In this document: in pieces, positions 48,601 through 61,077 of the stretch
Numbering within the stretch: position 1 is the first letter of the stretch
Layout of the letters: each line of letters begins with the position of its first letter
DNA from: Escarpia spicata
Lineage: Eukaryota > Annelida > Polychaeta > Sabellida > Siboglinidae
Length of the DNA stretch: 64,000 nt
Direction of reading: 5' to 3'
Assembly: GCA_963995525.1 (NCBI GenBank)
Contig: OZ023210.1
Span: 2,477,512-2,541,511 of the forward strand
Made by a program: the position numbers and the translations under genes
Notes under the pieces: generated by a model
Database searches by the model: none
Seen by the model: the letters and a program-made list of their open reading frames with translations, nothing else
What the model was told of the DNA's origin: nothing

Positions 48601-51011
48601 TTACAATTGTTCTTTGTTTGACTTTGTTTAGCATTTACTCAAATTAATAATGATTTATAATTGTGTTTTCTGATTATGCTTTTTTAATGGATAAAGTAAC
48701 TAGGCAATTATTTTTCATGTGGCCATTATGAGTTTACACACCAGTAGATGGTATATTAAAATAGTCTGTTTAAAACAAGATTTTATGTGTAGTATTGTGT
48801 ACAGATTTGAGCATCTAATGAAATTGACTGTGCTGACTGAGTTGTGATGTTTGAAACAGGAGAGACAGACTGGAAGGTTCTCGCGATCGACATCACTGAT
48901 CCTCTCGCCGCACAGCTCAATGGTAAGTGCTAAACATTTCTTGATAGAGAGTATTTCAGTTGTAGTTTCCAGTTGATATATAATCAAAATTTTTAGTTTG
49001 CACTTTGTCATTTTGTTATCGGTTCCTGAGGTTATGTACAGTATAGACAGCTTTCGGTACATTTTCTTCCAGAATAGATCAAAATAGTATTGTTATTGGT
49101 GCTTGGTTAGCAAATTTCGAACTATTAGTGTTGCAGCGATTCACAAGGTGGCGCCACCAAACATCGACGACCTTGTAGTGTTGTGTATTCACAAGGTGGC
49201 GCCACCAGGAAACCGAGCACCCAGTTCAGTCTCTCCCTTAGGCTGTTTGGGGTCAGGACACTGTTGGACTTCCTGCTTGGATACAGACGCAAAAGTGCAA
49301 TTTATTTTTGAGAAATGATTTTTTTTTATAATTCACCTGCTCTGACATAAGTGCATTTGAGTAGTCAGATTTCCCGATGTGATTGTAGAAGCTGTTCACA
49401 GTAAAATGGTGCATTGGTAGCTGATTTTATTAAGCGGAAGGGTATTTGGCAGCAATTTGGCTAGTTGACTCTTTAGCCGGATTACTGCCTGCATCCATTC
49501 GTAAATATTGACGGGTGTCGCACATACAGGCATTTTGTGAGAGCTAGAAATATTAGATTTTGACTAAACTCAACCAGCATGTCAATGAGATGATAATAAC
49601 AGCAGGTGAGAGAAGTTTAAGAAACTTTGCAGGTCACGTTTTCTTATAATCACATGTCTTATAAAGGGGGTGGGGTGCGTATGCCAGTAGTTAAACCTCA
49701 ATTTTAAAAATCTGAATGAAAATGGACCGATAATGTTGCAGTAGGGTGATTCATCAATCATGTTTTGTTTACTTCAGCTAATTAAACACATGAATATGTT
49801 GTCAATGAAGTCTGAGGACAGTGAGTTTCTGGAGTCGGCCATAGCCCAAGCTTGTTATCAGATCTGTTTACTGACTGGACATTCTGGCCAATCAAGCAAG
49901 TGGCATTGTTTTATGAATGTCTGCTAATTAGCTGTGTAATATTATGTAATTGAACTGCTTGAGACGTCTGCCTTTGAGGAATTCACACCCTAAGGTGACT
50001 TTTTGTTGATGTTTACCTTTGTAAATAGGGCACAAGGTCCAAAAATCAATATACATTTGAATGTAACTTAACAACTGGCTGTATTGAATTTTCCTATAAA
50101 ACACTTATTGAACTTTCTGCAAAACTGTATCAGGAGTTCATAGTGCCACCTGAGAACGTTGTGCTGGATTACAAATTGTCCAACAGCAGTGCTGATTTTT
50201 CTGGTGCCTTGCCAAGTTTGGTGGCACCTTTGAAATGTGCATAAAACACAAACACGTGGAGGGATTACCAAAATAAAATTGCAGAGTGCTTGTAACATGG
50301 GTGCCTACAAAGTGTGTTGTTTTCGACATTTTTCTAAAAAATCACCATGTCTATTTGGGGTCAGGACACGAAAAAGTTCAATTTATTTTTGAGAAATGAT
50401 TTTTTTACAAAATTCACCTGCTCTGACATAAGTGCATTTGAGTAGTCAGATTTCCCGGTGTGACTGTAGAAGCTGTTGACAGTAAAATGGTGCATTGGTA
50501 GCTGATTTTACTAAGCGGAAGGGTATTTGGCAGCAATTTGGCTACTTGACCCTTTAGCCGGATTACTGCCTGCATCCATTCGTAAATATTGACGGGTGTC
50601 ACACATACAGACATTTTACGAGAGCTAGAAATATTAGATTTTGACTAAACTCGACCAGCATGTCAATGATATTATAATAACATCAGGTGAGAAGTTTAAG
50701 AAACTTTGCATGTCACGTTTTCTTATAATCACACAAAACGTTAACACGGTCGCCAATGGGAAAACTAACAGTGTGCTAAGCCCGTTTCCTTGCATGGTAG
50801 TATAGCTGTAAGAGAGTCAGGTCAAACATACAGTGTCAATAAGCTGTATGTTATTGTTTTATTAAGTTACTGTTACGTATACTTGCATTAAAGATATTCT
50901 TAAATTTAAATTTCTTTTAAACACACCTATGAAGCTGACTCATGTTCCACATACAACATTGTGTTTGTTATATTGTGACGTGTAATATTAAATATTGTTG
51001 GAAATAAATGA

Positions 51012-51070
<59 letters not shown>

Positions 51071-54000
51071 TGGCATCCATTGATTTTCTCCTGTAGGAAC
51101 TGAATTCTGGGAGTTGGCTCATCCTCTGCTCACATTGGCATGGTTTGTCTAATGTTAATTTGTGTTGATGTTTCCTCTTTAGATGTTGATGACATCGAGA
51201 AGCATATGCCCGGCTTTCTGCAGGTTTGTTGCATTTTGCCATGTCAGCAACTTTCACTATACATGTATAGTATAAGGCTTAGTCACTGTTCCTTTTTCTT
51301 GCTTCTGAAAACACTTGTCTTACTCAATAGTGCCAGGTAATGTAGCACAAAACTATCTATCACTATTCATGATCTGATGGTGGTAGAGCCAGAAGCCATT
51401 CAAAATAAATATTTTAAACCATCACACATTGGCCTGGCAGTAGAGTTCAGTACTGAAGCTGTGGGCTGTGAGATTATCCACAAAATGAAAAGCGGTAGAT
51501 TTGACACCTGGTTGTAGTATATGGTATTGTTAAATCAATAACCTGTATAGGAGTAACTAAACACTAATAGAAACCGATCGCCTGTAATTTATTTTGCATG
51601 TGTATGTGTTTAGTGGAATTTATATATTTATGCTGTAGTATGAAACAGGCCTCTTTGTTGTTTGCAGGCAACAAATGAGTGGTTCCGTATCTACAAGATA
51701 CCAGCCGGGAAGCCGGAGAATAAATTTGCTTTCAATGGAGAAGCTAAAAATAAGGTCAGTAAATGAAACGTTTTGATTGGTTTCACCGTATTTGCTTTGC
51801 GTTTTGTTTTGAAGGTACAGCTGTATCAGATTCTCGGTTGGGTACTACAAAAACTAGGGATTTTAGGAGACAACCAAGAATTGGCGGGGACCTCCGTTTT
51901 GGTATTGTCATGATAAAGGTGCATTACCCACGTAACAATCTTCTTCGTGGAGAGTGTTTATGATTTGCCAGCATTTTTCTTGTCATGCTATAATGTGGAA
52001 AAACAACAACACACAAGGATTGTAACTGACGACTGTATGTATTTGTTGCAAAGGAAAAGGTATACCGCTGGTGTGTTTAACTTGGTAGTGGTCAGCATAA
52101 AATAGACTAACCACTCTTGTCTGGACACTGGTTACTGACCAGTCACTTACGCTTATTTCTCCAGAGTTTTGCCCTGTCCGTGATCAAGCAGGCAAACGGC
52201 CAGTGGCTACAACTGGTCAATGGAGAGGACAAATCTCATGGAATCAACTGGTAGGTCCCCTGCCCCCTTCCAGCACCCTCTGGTAGGTCCCCTGCCCCCT
52301 TCCAGCACCCTCTGGTAGGTCCCCTGCCCCTTCCAGCACCCTCTGGTAGGTCCCCTGCCCCCTTCCAGCACCCTCTGGTAGGTCCCCTGCCTCCTTCCAG
52401 CACCCTCTGGTAGGTCCCCTGCCCCCTTCCAGCACCCTCTGGTAGGTCCCCTGCCTCCTTCCAGGACCCTCTTTTAGGTTCCCCTGCCCCTTCCAAAATC
52501 CTCTGATAGGTTCCTCTGCCCCCTTCCAGTACCCTCTGATAGGTTCCACTGCCCCCTTCCAGCACCCTCTTGCAGTTTCCCCTATCCCCTTCCAATACCC
52601 TCTGATATGTTCCACTTCCCCCTTCCAACACCCTTCAATAGGTCTCCTGCCTCTTTCCAATACCCTCTTGTAGGTCCCCATGCCGCCTTCCAGCACTATC
52701 CTGCAGTTTATATTTAAATAATTGTTTCCACCTTCTAAATACATAGTTTTACTTAACCGTATGCATGGTTTCAAGTGTTGTTACTTTATTTAAAAACATG
52801 CATTTTTAGAGAAGCATTTAAAAATGAATCTGCTGTTGTAGGTATTTTTGGTCCGTATTATAATTATATTTTCCATTTTAATTTGTCACACATTATTTAT
52901 GATCTATATTTATGGACTATGCTGTGCTTCCTTTTAACTTGAGCTACATTATACAGCTGTAATATATAATAGGTTTTCATCATAATTATTACTTGTAAAG
53001 TTTAAAGAAATATGGCATAATAACTGAGTGTTTAATGTGTTGATCGTATAATAAGACCTCTGTACAATTACTCTTATTGTCACTGTGTTATTATGATTGC
53101 GTATTATTGGCAGTAACAACACGACTTTGAAGGCAAGTCCAGGGTATTTAGAACAAGACGTCGCGCAGAAAGAAATCGAGAGTGTACGTATTGCCATAGC
53201 TTCTCTCTCTCTCATGGCAACAGCTTGAAGGGGCCTGCAACATGACATAATTGTCCCGACTAATTAACGTCTGTGAGCCTAATTGCAACTATATGTACTG
53301 TCTTGTGCAGATTTAATGATGTTCGGTGCAAACACCAGAGATGTCCATTGTCTCCCAGGCGTTCACCATTAGAGTTTTCATCCTGCCTCAAATATACCAC
53401 TTACCCCTGTTGCCCTGGGCCAGTGCGATTGTCTCCTTGTTTAATTCAATAAGCCAAACACCATACCAGCACAATGACACTGCCTCAGTCAGTCCTTTTG
53501 TATTCTGTCTAATTACTTATCATTAAGCACATCGGTAATGAAATGGATCCATGGCCTCCCGAGGCCCTGGAAATGCTGCCCAGGTTTGGCATTAGGGCTG
53601 AGTAGATGGACAAAGCCTGTCTTGCTGCTAGAGGCAGTGTCGTCTCTTACATGCTTCCTGCCGGGATAACAGGATGGCAGCATTGTTTACAGTGTGATTA
53701 TGATATCGCTGGGTCAAATGAGCATCACAAACAAGCGTATTAAATTAATCAGGTGTCATTGGTGAATCACTGAAACGGTGGCAGAAAACAGCAAGTTGTC
53801 TGGCTTTGGTTTTCTCTGATCTGGTTAATCCTTTGAAATGAGAGGCTGACAGGGACTAACATCCTTGTGGGAACCTGTATATATGTAGTAGAGATATTTG
53901 TGATTGTTACTTGGGAAAGTTAGCACAAATTAAACCCTTGCTTTCCTTTGGTTGTTATGGTAATAATCTTTTTACCGAGATGAGATTTTATTTGTTGTAG

Positions 54001-55084
54001 TTTGTCCAGAATAATGTATGTATTTTTGTATGCATGTGTACATACAAAATATATTTATATATATTACATATATACATCACATGCACACAGAGTAACTCAT
54101 ACATAATATACAACATAACGTGTGCATTCATTCAACAGTTTGAATCATAAATGAAGGACAAATTAAATGTTGTTTCTTCTGTTCTAGTCGACACCAGTTG
54201 GAAATGCTGCTCCTATAGATGCTGAAGGTAAACTTCAAAACCGCAGAATCTATATCTTACACTCTACACTTTGTGCTCATCAATGTTTGTATTCGAGTAA
54301 TTTATTTTCAATTAAATTCATACACGCACATTTTATAATGAAGAAGCAGGCAACAAATTGGATTTCTTTGTCGCAGTGTCGATTCTCTGGCCACTGTCTT
54401 GGCAAGTTAATTAAATTATAATAACATTAATTATTAAATTAATTAGTTTAACATTGAATATTAAAAAATTATTTCTGATCTGGAACCATTACATCATACA
54501 ACTATAGGTAAAATATGTAACATTATTGAAGTACAGTTTAAATCAGTAATACAAAATAGCCAATAATGCTGTGTATGCAATAAAATAGAAAATGTGGCTT
54601 ATGTAGGAAAGAAGTATCTATATCAAGGCAGGTAGTGTCGGCAAAGTGTTTTCAAAGTGCCATTAGTTTCGAGACTCATGGGCCTGTCAGACATACTGCT
54701 TTGTATTGGTTAATTGTGGACTTGTGGTTGTGGAATTAGGCTGGTGACATTAGACTGACATGTTGCTGTGATGGATTGTCATCACTGGAGACCAGAACAT
54801 GTTGTTTATCCATTTACAGATCTATTATAGATGAAACAATTTTTTTTTCTTTAAAGGCTCCAGTGTTTTTTGGGTTTTAGACCAGCAGAGAATTATTGTG
54901 GGACACGCTTTTAAAACCTTCTCTTCTGGTGTGCCAAAAGTGGTGGGATGTTTTAAGGCAGCACAGCAGGTTGCGTTAGAGACAGTCAGCCTACTTTACT
55001 TCCTTGTTGGATCTCACTGTGCGACTAACTTGACTGTTGTTTCACTTTGTTGTAGTTGACAAGTGGTGCTATCCAAAGCTATAA
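39659..55084 (+). CDS. PPA1/PPA2: Inorganic pyrophosphatase (family I), 12 exons
   Basis: Exons: 39659-39857, 46708-46823, 47201-47320, 47969-48055, 48403-48466, 48860-48922, 51183-51223, 51668-51754, 52165-52250, 53114-53183, 54188-54227, 55056-55084. Borders are GT/AG, all phases agree, and the total is 1,002 bases for 333 aa. The enzyme hydrolyses pyrophosphate to two phosphates, pulling biosynthetic reactions forward. Family hallmarks are [59 protein letters not shown], the metal-binding signature [11 protein letters not shown], and DWKVLAIDI, with the C-terminal VDKWCYPKL ending. Residues 1-46 are Arg-rich and nearly free of acidic residues, as in a mitochondrial targeting presequence. 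Human PPA2 (334 aa) has the same length, and the form from Met47 (287 aa) resembles cytosolic PPA1. It is probably the single co-orthologue of both. Confidence 0.95.
39797..39799 (+). other. Internal in-frame ATG of the pyrophosphatase (Met47), possible cytosolic start
   Basis: AGAGCCATGGCATACTC gives a strong start context (CC before and G after the ATG) and begins [17 protein letters not shown], where cytosolic family members begin. The first ATG at 39,659 (ACAGCGATGGCTTG) has G at +4 but a less ideal upstream context. Leaky scanning or a downstream transcription start could produce two forms. Confidence 0.5.
40830..41740 (+). pseudogene. Transposon-associated protein relic in pyrophosphatase intron 1
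   Basis: Frames read [75 protein letters not shown], then after a frameshift [20 protein letters not shown] and [12 protein letters not shown] recognise this as the N-terminal part of the same uncharacterised family whose C-terminal part is in the fold-back element at 12,270-12,965. Stops and frameshifts show it is dead. Terminal repeats around it were not found. Confidence 0.6.
41741..43880. other. Pyrophosphatase intron 1, middle part
   Basis: No gene recognised. It contains a short TATATA tract (42,650-42,664) and otherwise unique-looking AT-rich DNA, then sequence that probably belongs to the 5' end of the LINE that follows. Confidence 0.5.
43890..46578 (+). mobile_element. RTE-like LINE relic with endonuclease and reverse transcriptase
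   Basis: Broken frames give, in order, an endonuclease start ([20 protein letters not shown]), [13 protein letters not shown] (endonuclease G-D-F-N), [64 protein letters not shown] (RT motif A), then a jump to [20 protein letters not shown], and [20 protein letters not shown] and [20 protein letters not shown] at the C-terminus. The segment with Y-A-D-D is deleted around 45,790-45,800, so it is inactive. It is sense-oriented in intron 1 of the pyrophosphatase gene. Confidence 0.85.
49130..50783. mobile_element. Inverted-repeat transposon copies in pyrophosphatase intron 6
   Basis: From about 49,235 to 50,783 modules of the 34,901-36,717 element recur. Two direct copies of the terminal module (49,240-49,650 and 50,350-50,783) share CTGACATAAGTGCATTTGAG and AAATATTGACGGGTGTC. 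Between them lies the central module (49,660-50,300) in the opposite orientation to the first element. The right end is the proper terminus GACAGTGTGCTAAGCCC-like sequence at 50,783; the left terminus is missing. A duplicated TTCACAAGGTGGCGCCACCA lies just upstream (49,140-49,208). Confidence 0.7.
51011..51070 (+). repeat. (TTAC)n microsatellite
   Basis: About 14 perfect TTAC units in intron 6 of the pyrophosphatase gene, about 110 bases before exon 7. Confidence 0.96.
52248..52705 (+). repeat. 32-bp minisatellite seeded on the exon 9 splice donor of the pyrophosphatase gene
   Basis: About 14 units of GTAGGTCCCCTGCCCCCTTC plus CAGCACCCTCTG begin exactly at the exon 9 donor (AACTG|GTAGGT at 52,251). 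The first seven units are almost perfect and later ones decay progressively (GATAGGTTCC, then TTGCAGTTTC). Most units carry a donor-like CTG|GTAGGT and a pyrimidine tract followed by CAG. The minus strand is open here and its Gly/Glu-rich frames are artefacts. Confidence 0.93.
53184..54187 (+). other. Pyrophosphatase intron 10 with a non-repetitive, possibly regulatory segment
   Basis: The segment 53,330-53,880 has higher complexity and more even base composition than surrounding introns and contains clustered homeodomain-like cores such as TCTAATTACTTATCATTAAG. No coding frame or repeat is seen. It could be a conserved non-coding element, but this rests only on composition. Confidence 0.25.
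54228..55055 (+). other. Pyrophosphatase intron 11
   Basis: AT-rich; nothing recognised. Confidence 0.6.
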
Positions 55085-55641
55085 GTCCAACAAGAAAGGA
55101 TCAGCTAAAAACTACAAAAGAAAGCAGCAGCATGGTCCATAGGGTTGTCATTCACAGTTGTCAAACAGCCAAATTTGCCACTCACATTGACAACTTGTTG
55201 ACTTTGTGGTTATCGTATCTGGTCAGATGTCTCACTTATTCGTGGTAACATGTCGCAAAGTTTAGCCATCAGTGCGTAGTACTTCTTTGATATGTACAAA
55301 TTGTTTGTGAGTTTACGAGGTAATTCATTTAGGCATATGAACTATTAAGCCAGAATTAGTACTGAATTGTAGTTACTGGCACACATGGTGTGTTCATAAC
55401 ACAAGAGTGGAGGTAAGGGGTACTTTGTGATAATTAGTTTAACTGAATTGGGAGTTTTTGTTGTGGTGTCCAAGACTTGTAGTTATTAGATGTCAGTAAG
55501 GTAACAACACATCAGGTTTGTGGGAGTAAAAATACACTTAGATGACTCGGTTAACAACACGGCAATTTGATGTTTTCTCACACGATTGTTAAGGTAAATA
55601 GTACTGCAAATAGGTGCTGTATTTCTTTCTGGGGACAATAA

Positions 55642-58600
55642 TTGTATCCATCATGGACATACGTAGACACGTTGTCATTGTGTATCCATCATATGTAGAC
55701 ATGTTGTCATTGTGTATCCATCATGGACATACGTAGACACGTTGTCATTGTGTATCCATCATATGTAGACATGTTGTCATTGTGTATCCACCATGGACAT
55801 ACGTAGACACGTCATTGTGTATCCATCATATGTAGACATGTTGTCATTGTGTATCCACCATGGACATACGTAGACACGTTGTCATTGTGTATCCATCATA
55901 TGTAGACATGTTGTCATTGTGTATCCACCATGGACATACGTAGACACGTTGTCATTGTGTATCCATCATATGTAGACATGTTGTCATTGTGTATCCATCA
56001 TGGACATATGTAGACATGTTGTCATTGTGTATCCACCATGGACATACGTAGACACGTTGTCATTGTGTATCCATCATGGACATACGTAGACACGTTGTCA
56101 TTGTGTATCCACCATGGACCTACGTAGACACGTTGTCATTGTGTATCCATCATGGACATACATAGACACGTTGTCATTGTGTATCCACCATGGACATATG
56201 TAGACACGTTGTCATTGTGTATCCACCATGGACATACATAGACACGTTCTCATTGTGTATCCATCATGGACATACGTAGATACGTTGTCAGTGTGTATCC
56301 ACCATGGACATACGTAGACACGTTGTCATTGTGTATCCACCATGGACATACATAGACACGTTCTCATTGTGTATCCATCATGGACATACGTAGATACGTT
56401 GTCAGTGTGTATCCATCATGGACATACGTAGATACGTTGTCAGTGTGTATCCACCATGGACATACGTAGATACGTTATCATTGTGTATCGATCATGGACA
56501 TACGTAGACACGTTGTCATTGTGTATCCATCATGGACATACATAGACACGTTGTGATTGTGTATCCATCATGGACATACGTAGACACGTTGTGATTGTGT
56601 ATCCATCATGGACATACGTAGACACGTTGTAATTGTGTATCCATCATGGACATACGTAGACACGTTGTCAGTGTGTATCCATCATGGACATACATAGACA
56701 CGTTGTGATTGTGTATCCATCATGGACATACGTAGACACGTTGTGATTGTGTATCCATCATGGACATACGTAGACACGTTGTAATTGTGTATCCATCATG
56801 GACATACGTAGACACGTTGTCAGTGTGTATCCATCATGGACATACGTAGACACGTTGTCAGTGTGTATCCATCATGGACATACGTAGACACGTTGTCATT
56901 GTGTATCCATCATGGACATACGTAGATACGTTGTCATTGTGTATCCACCATGGACATACGTAGATATGTTATCATTGTGTATCGATCATGGACATACGTA
57001 GACAAGTTGTCATTGTGTATCCATCATGGACATACGTAGACACGTTGTCATTGTGTATCCATCATGGACATACGTAGACACGTTGTCATTGTGTATCCAT
57101 CATGGACATACGTAGACACGTTGTCATTGTGTATCCATCATGGACATACGTAGACACGTCATTGTGTATCCATCATGGACATACGTAGACATGTTGTCAG
57201 TGTGTATCCATCATGGACATACGTAGACACGTTGTCATTGTGTATCCACCATGGACATACGTAGACACGTTGTCATTGTGTATCCACCATGGACATACGT
57301 AGACACGTTGTCATTGTGTATCCATCATGGACATGCGTAGACACATTGTCATTGTGTATCCATCATGGACATACATAGACACGTTGTCATTGTGTATCCA
57401 TCATGGACATACGTAGACACGTTGTCATTGTGTATCCATCATGGACATACGTTGACACGTTGTCAGTGTGTATCCATCATGGACATACGTAGACACGTTC
57501 TCATTGTGTATCCATCATGGACATACGTAGACACGTTGTCATTGTGTATCCATCATGGACATACGTAGATACGTTGTCAGTGTGTATCCATCATGGACAT
57601 ACGTAGACATGTTGTCATTGTGTATCCATCATGGACATACGTAGATACGTTATCATTGTGTATCCATCATGGACATACGTAGACACGTTGTCATTGTGTA
57701 TCCATCATGGACATACGTAGACACGTTGTCAGTGTGTATCCATCATGGACATACGTTGACACGTTGTCATTGTGTATCCACCATGGACATATGTAGATAC
57801 GTTGTCATTGTGTATCCACCATGGACGTACGTAGACACGTTGTCAGTGTGTATCCTTCATGGACATACGTTGACACGTTGTCATTGTGTATCCACCATGG
57901 ACATACGTAGATACGTTGTCATTGTGTATCCATCATGGACATACGTAGATACGTTGTCAGTGTGTATCCATCATGGACATACGTTGACACGTTGTCATTG
58001 TGTATCCACCATGGACATACGTAGATACGTTGTCATTGTGTATCCATCATGGACATACGTAGATACGTTGTCATTGTGTATCCATCATGGACATACGTAG
58101 ACACGTTGTCAGTGTGTATCCATCATGGACATACGTTGACACGTTGTCATTGTGTATCCACCATGGACATACGTAGATACGTTGTCAGTGTGTATCCATC
58201 ATGGACATACGTAGACACGTTGTCAGTGTGTATCCATCATGGACATACGTAGATACGTTGTCATTGTGTATCCATCATGGACATACGTAGACACGTCATT
58301 GTGTATCCATCATGGGCATACGTAGACACGTTGTCATTGTGTATCCACCATGGACATACGTAGACACGTTGTCATTGTGTATCCACCATGGACATACATA
58401 GACACGTTGTCATTGTGTATCCATCATGGACATACGTAGACATGTTGTCATTGTGTATCCACCATGGACATACGTAGACACGTTGTCATTGTGTATCCAT
58501 CATGGACATGCATAGACACATTGTCATTGTGTATCCATCATGGACATACATAGACACGTTGTCATTATGTATCCACCATGGACATACGCAGACATGTTGT

Positions 58601-59590
58601 CATTGTGTATCCATCATGGACATATGTAGACACGTTGTCATTGTGTATCCACCATGGACATACGTAGACACGTTGTCATTGTGTATCCATCATGGACATA
58701 CGTAGACACGTCATTGTGTATCCATCATGGGCATACGTAGAAACGTTGTCATTGTGTATCCACCATGGACATACGTAGACACATTGTCATTGTGTATCCA
58801 TCATGGACATACGTAGACATGTTGTCATTGTGTATCCACCATGGACCTACGTAGACACGTTGTCATTGTGTATCCACCATGGACATACGTAGACACATTG
58901 TCATTGTGTATCCATCATGGACATGCGTAGACACATTGTCATTGTGTATCCGCCATGGACATGCATAGACACGTTGTCATTGTGTATCCGCCATGGACAT
59001 ACGTAGACACGTTGTCATTGTGTATCCACCATGGACATGCGTAGACACATTGTCATTGTGTATCCACCATGGACATGCGTAGACACATTGTCATTGTGTA
59101 TCCACCATGGACATGCGTAGACACGTTGTCATTTTGTATCCGCCATGGACATACGTAGACACGTTGTCATTGTGTATCCGCCATGGACACACGTAGACAC
59201 GTTGTTAGTGTGTATCCACCATGGACATACGTAGACACGTTGTCATTGTGTATCCACCATGGACATACGTAGACACGTTGTCATTGTGTATCCACCATGG
59301 ACATACGTAGACACGTTGTCATTGTGTATCCATCATGGACGTACGTAGACACGTTGTCATTGTGTATCCACCATGGACATACATAGACACGTTGTCATTG
59401 TGTATCCACTATGGACATACGTAGACACGTTGTCATTGTGTATCCATCATGGACATACGTAGACACGTTGTCATTGTGTATCCACCATGGACATACATAG
59501 ACATGTTGTCATTGTGTATCCACCATGGACATGCATAGACATGTTGTCATTGTGTATCCACTATGGACATACGTAGACATGTTGTCATTG
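55642..59590 (+). repeat. 38-bp satellite array, about 100 units
   Basis: Units of TGTATCCATCATGGACATAC plus GTAGACACGTTGTCATTG run uninterrupted for about 3.9 kb. The first ~350 bases alternate the 38-bp unit with a 32-bp form lacking GGACAT (CATCATATGTAGACATG). Local variants (CACC for CATC, CAGTG for CATTG, GATACG for GACACG) occur in blocks, indicating patchy homogenisation. It starts 558 bases after the pyrophosphatase stop. Frames MDIRRHVVIVYPSWTYVDTL and similar are artefacts. Confidence 0.97.
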
Positions 59591-60035
59591 ATTATAAAGT
59601 TGGTCTGTTGCTATATCTTATCCAGGACATCAGTTATGTCCATCATGGGTAACTGTAGGATACTTATTTTCAACATATCATGTTGTGTGAACTTATTAGT
59701 TCATAGGTTATATTATTGTCAGTGTAACTGAATACAGTGTATAGTATTACGGTACTGTGACAAATATAAAATAATAATCACTACTGGTGTTTATTGTACG
59801 ATTTCTTGTCCTAGGATGTGTCGGATGAGTTGTACCAATAAGTTTAGACCATTGCAAGTGTACCTCCTCTCAGGTGTCAAAGTGCATTCGACTTGTATTT
59901 ATTCCTTTGACCATTGGCTCTCATAAATTTTTCAGTGGACAAACTGGGTTGTCAGTCATTTCACAGGTGTCAGCACCGGAGTTATGTTAAATTATTATTT
60001 GCTGCATGCAATACTGTAATTAGCAACAACAGAAA
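59591..60035. other. Spacer between satellite arrays
   Basis: Nothing recognised; AT-rich. Confidence 0.5.
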
Positions 60036-60632
60036 CTACATGGTGACGGAGCCAAGTTCAAACCGCATGGGGATGGGGCCAAGTTCAAATTGCATGGTGA
60101 CGGGGCCAAGTTCCAACTGCATGGTGACGGGGCCAAGTTCCAACTGCATGGTGATGGGGCCAAGTTCAAACTGCATGGTGATGGGGCAAGTTCAAACTGC
60201 AAGATGATGGGGCCAAGTTCAAACTGCATGGTGATGGGGCCAAGTTCAAACTGCATAGTGATGGGGCCAAGTTCAAACTGCATGGTGATGGGGCCTAGTT
60301 CAAACTGCATGGTGATGGGGCCTACTTCAAACTGCATGGTGATGGGGCCAAGTTCAAACTGCATGGTGACGGGGCCAAGTTCAAACTGCATGGTGACGGG
60401 GCCAAGTTCAAACTGCATGGTGATGGGGCCAAGTTCAAACTGCATGGTGACGGGGCCAAGTTCCAACTGCATGGTGACGGGGCCAAGTTCCAACTGCATG
60501 GTGACGGGGCCAAGTTCAAACTGCATAGTGATGGGGCCAAGTTCAAACTGCATGGTGATGGGGCCAAGTTCAAACTGCATGGTGATGGGGCAAGTTCAAA
60601 CTGCAAGGTGATGGGGCCAAGTTCAAACTACA
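60036..60632 (+). repeat. 27-bp minisatellite, about 22 copies
   Basis: Units of CTGCATGGTGATGGGGCCAA plus GTTCAAA. The length is a multiple of three and neither strand has stops, so frames of 173-186 codons open on both strands, an artefact. Variants (GACGGGG, TTCCAAC, AAGATGATG) are interspersed. Confidence 0.96.
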
Positions 60633-60869
60633 GTAATGGTGACAATTGCTGCTCTCGGTTTGTTCCTCCACTAAACTACCGTAATGATGGTAGGTAGTCG
60701 GACAACTACAAATAAATAATTCTCAGCTGTCTGAAAACATACTGTACAAAAGACATGTTTTTTATGTCTGAAAACAGTATCCAAATACAGACAGTCATTA
60801 CATTGTATGTGTGAAAACAACTAAATAATTCTGTCAGAAAATATATAGTATAGAAAATAATTATTTTTG

Positions 60870-61062
60870 GAGATTTTAGAGTGTCTGAAAAGTTAGTGTC
60901 CGAATACATAGTCATTACTGTAGTACACATTATTTGAGAAAGTCTGAAAAGTTAGTGTCCGAATACAGTCATTACGGTAGTACACATTATTTTAGAGTCT
61001 GAAAAGTTAAGTGTCTGAATATATAGTCATTACGGTAGTACATCTTCAGTTATTACGGTAGG
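60870..61062 (+). repeat. About 65-70-bp tandem repeat, three copies
   Basis: GTCTGAAAAGTTAGTGTCCG followed by AATACATAGTCATTACGGTA and GTACACATTATTT recurs three times with small changes. A looser related unit precedes it from 60,740. Confidence 0.85.
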
Positions 61063-61077
61063 ACACATTATTGTGCA

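Noticed and set aside
52236..52774. Minus-strand Gly/Glu-rich frames of 131 and 176 codons
   Set aside because: They are antisense readings of the minisatellite at the pyrophosphatase exon 9 donor.
57365..58705. Open frames repeating MDIRRHVVIVYPSW
   Set aside because: They are read-through of the 38-bp satellite, with no start context, splice sites or family similarity.
60020..60611. Frames of 173 (+) and 186 (-) codons
   Set aside because: Both strands are open because of the 27-bp unit; there is no non-repetitive coding sequence.
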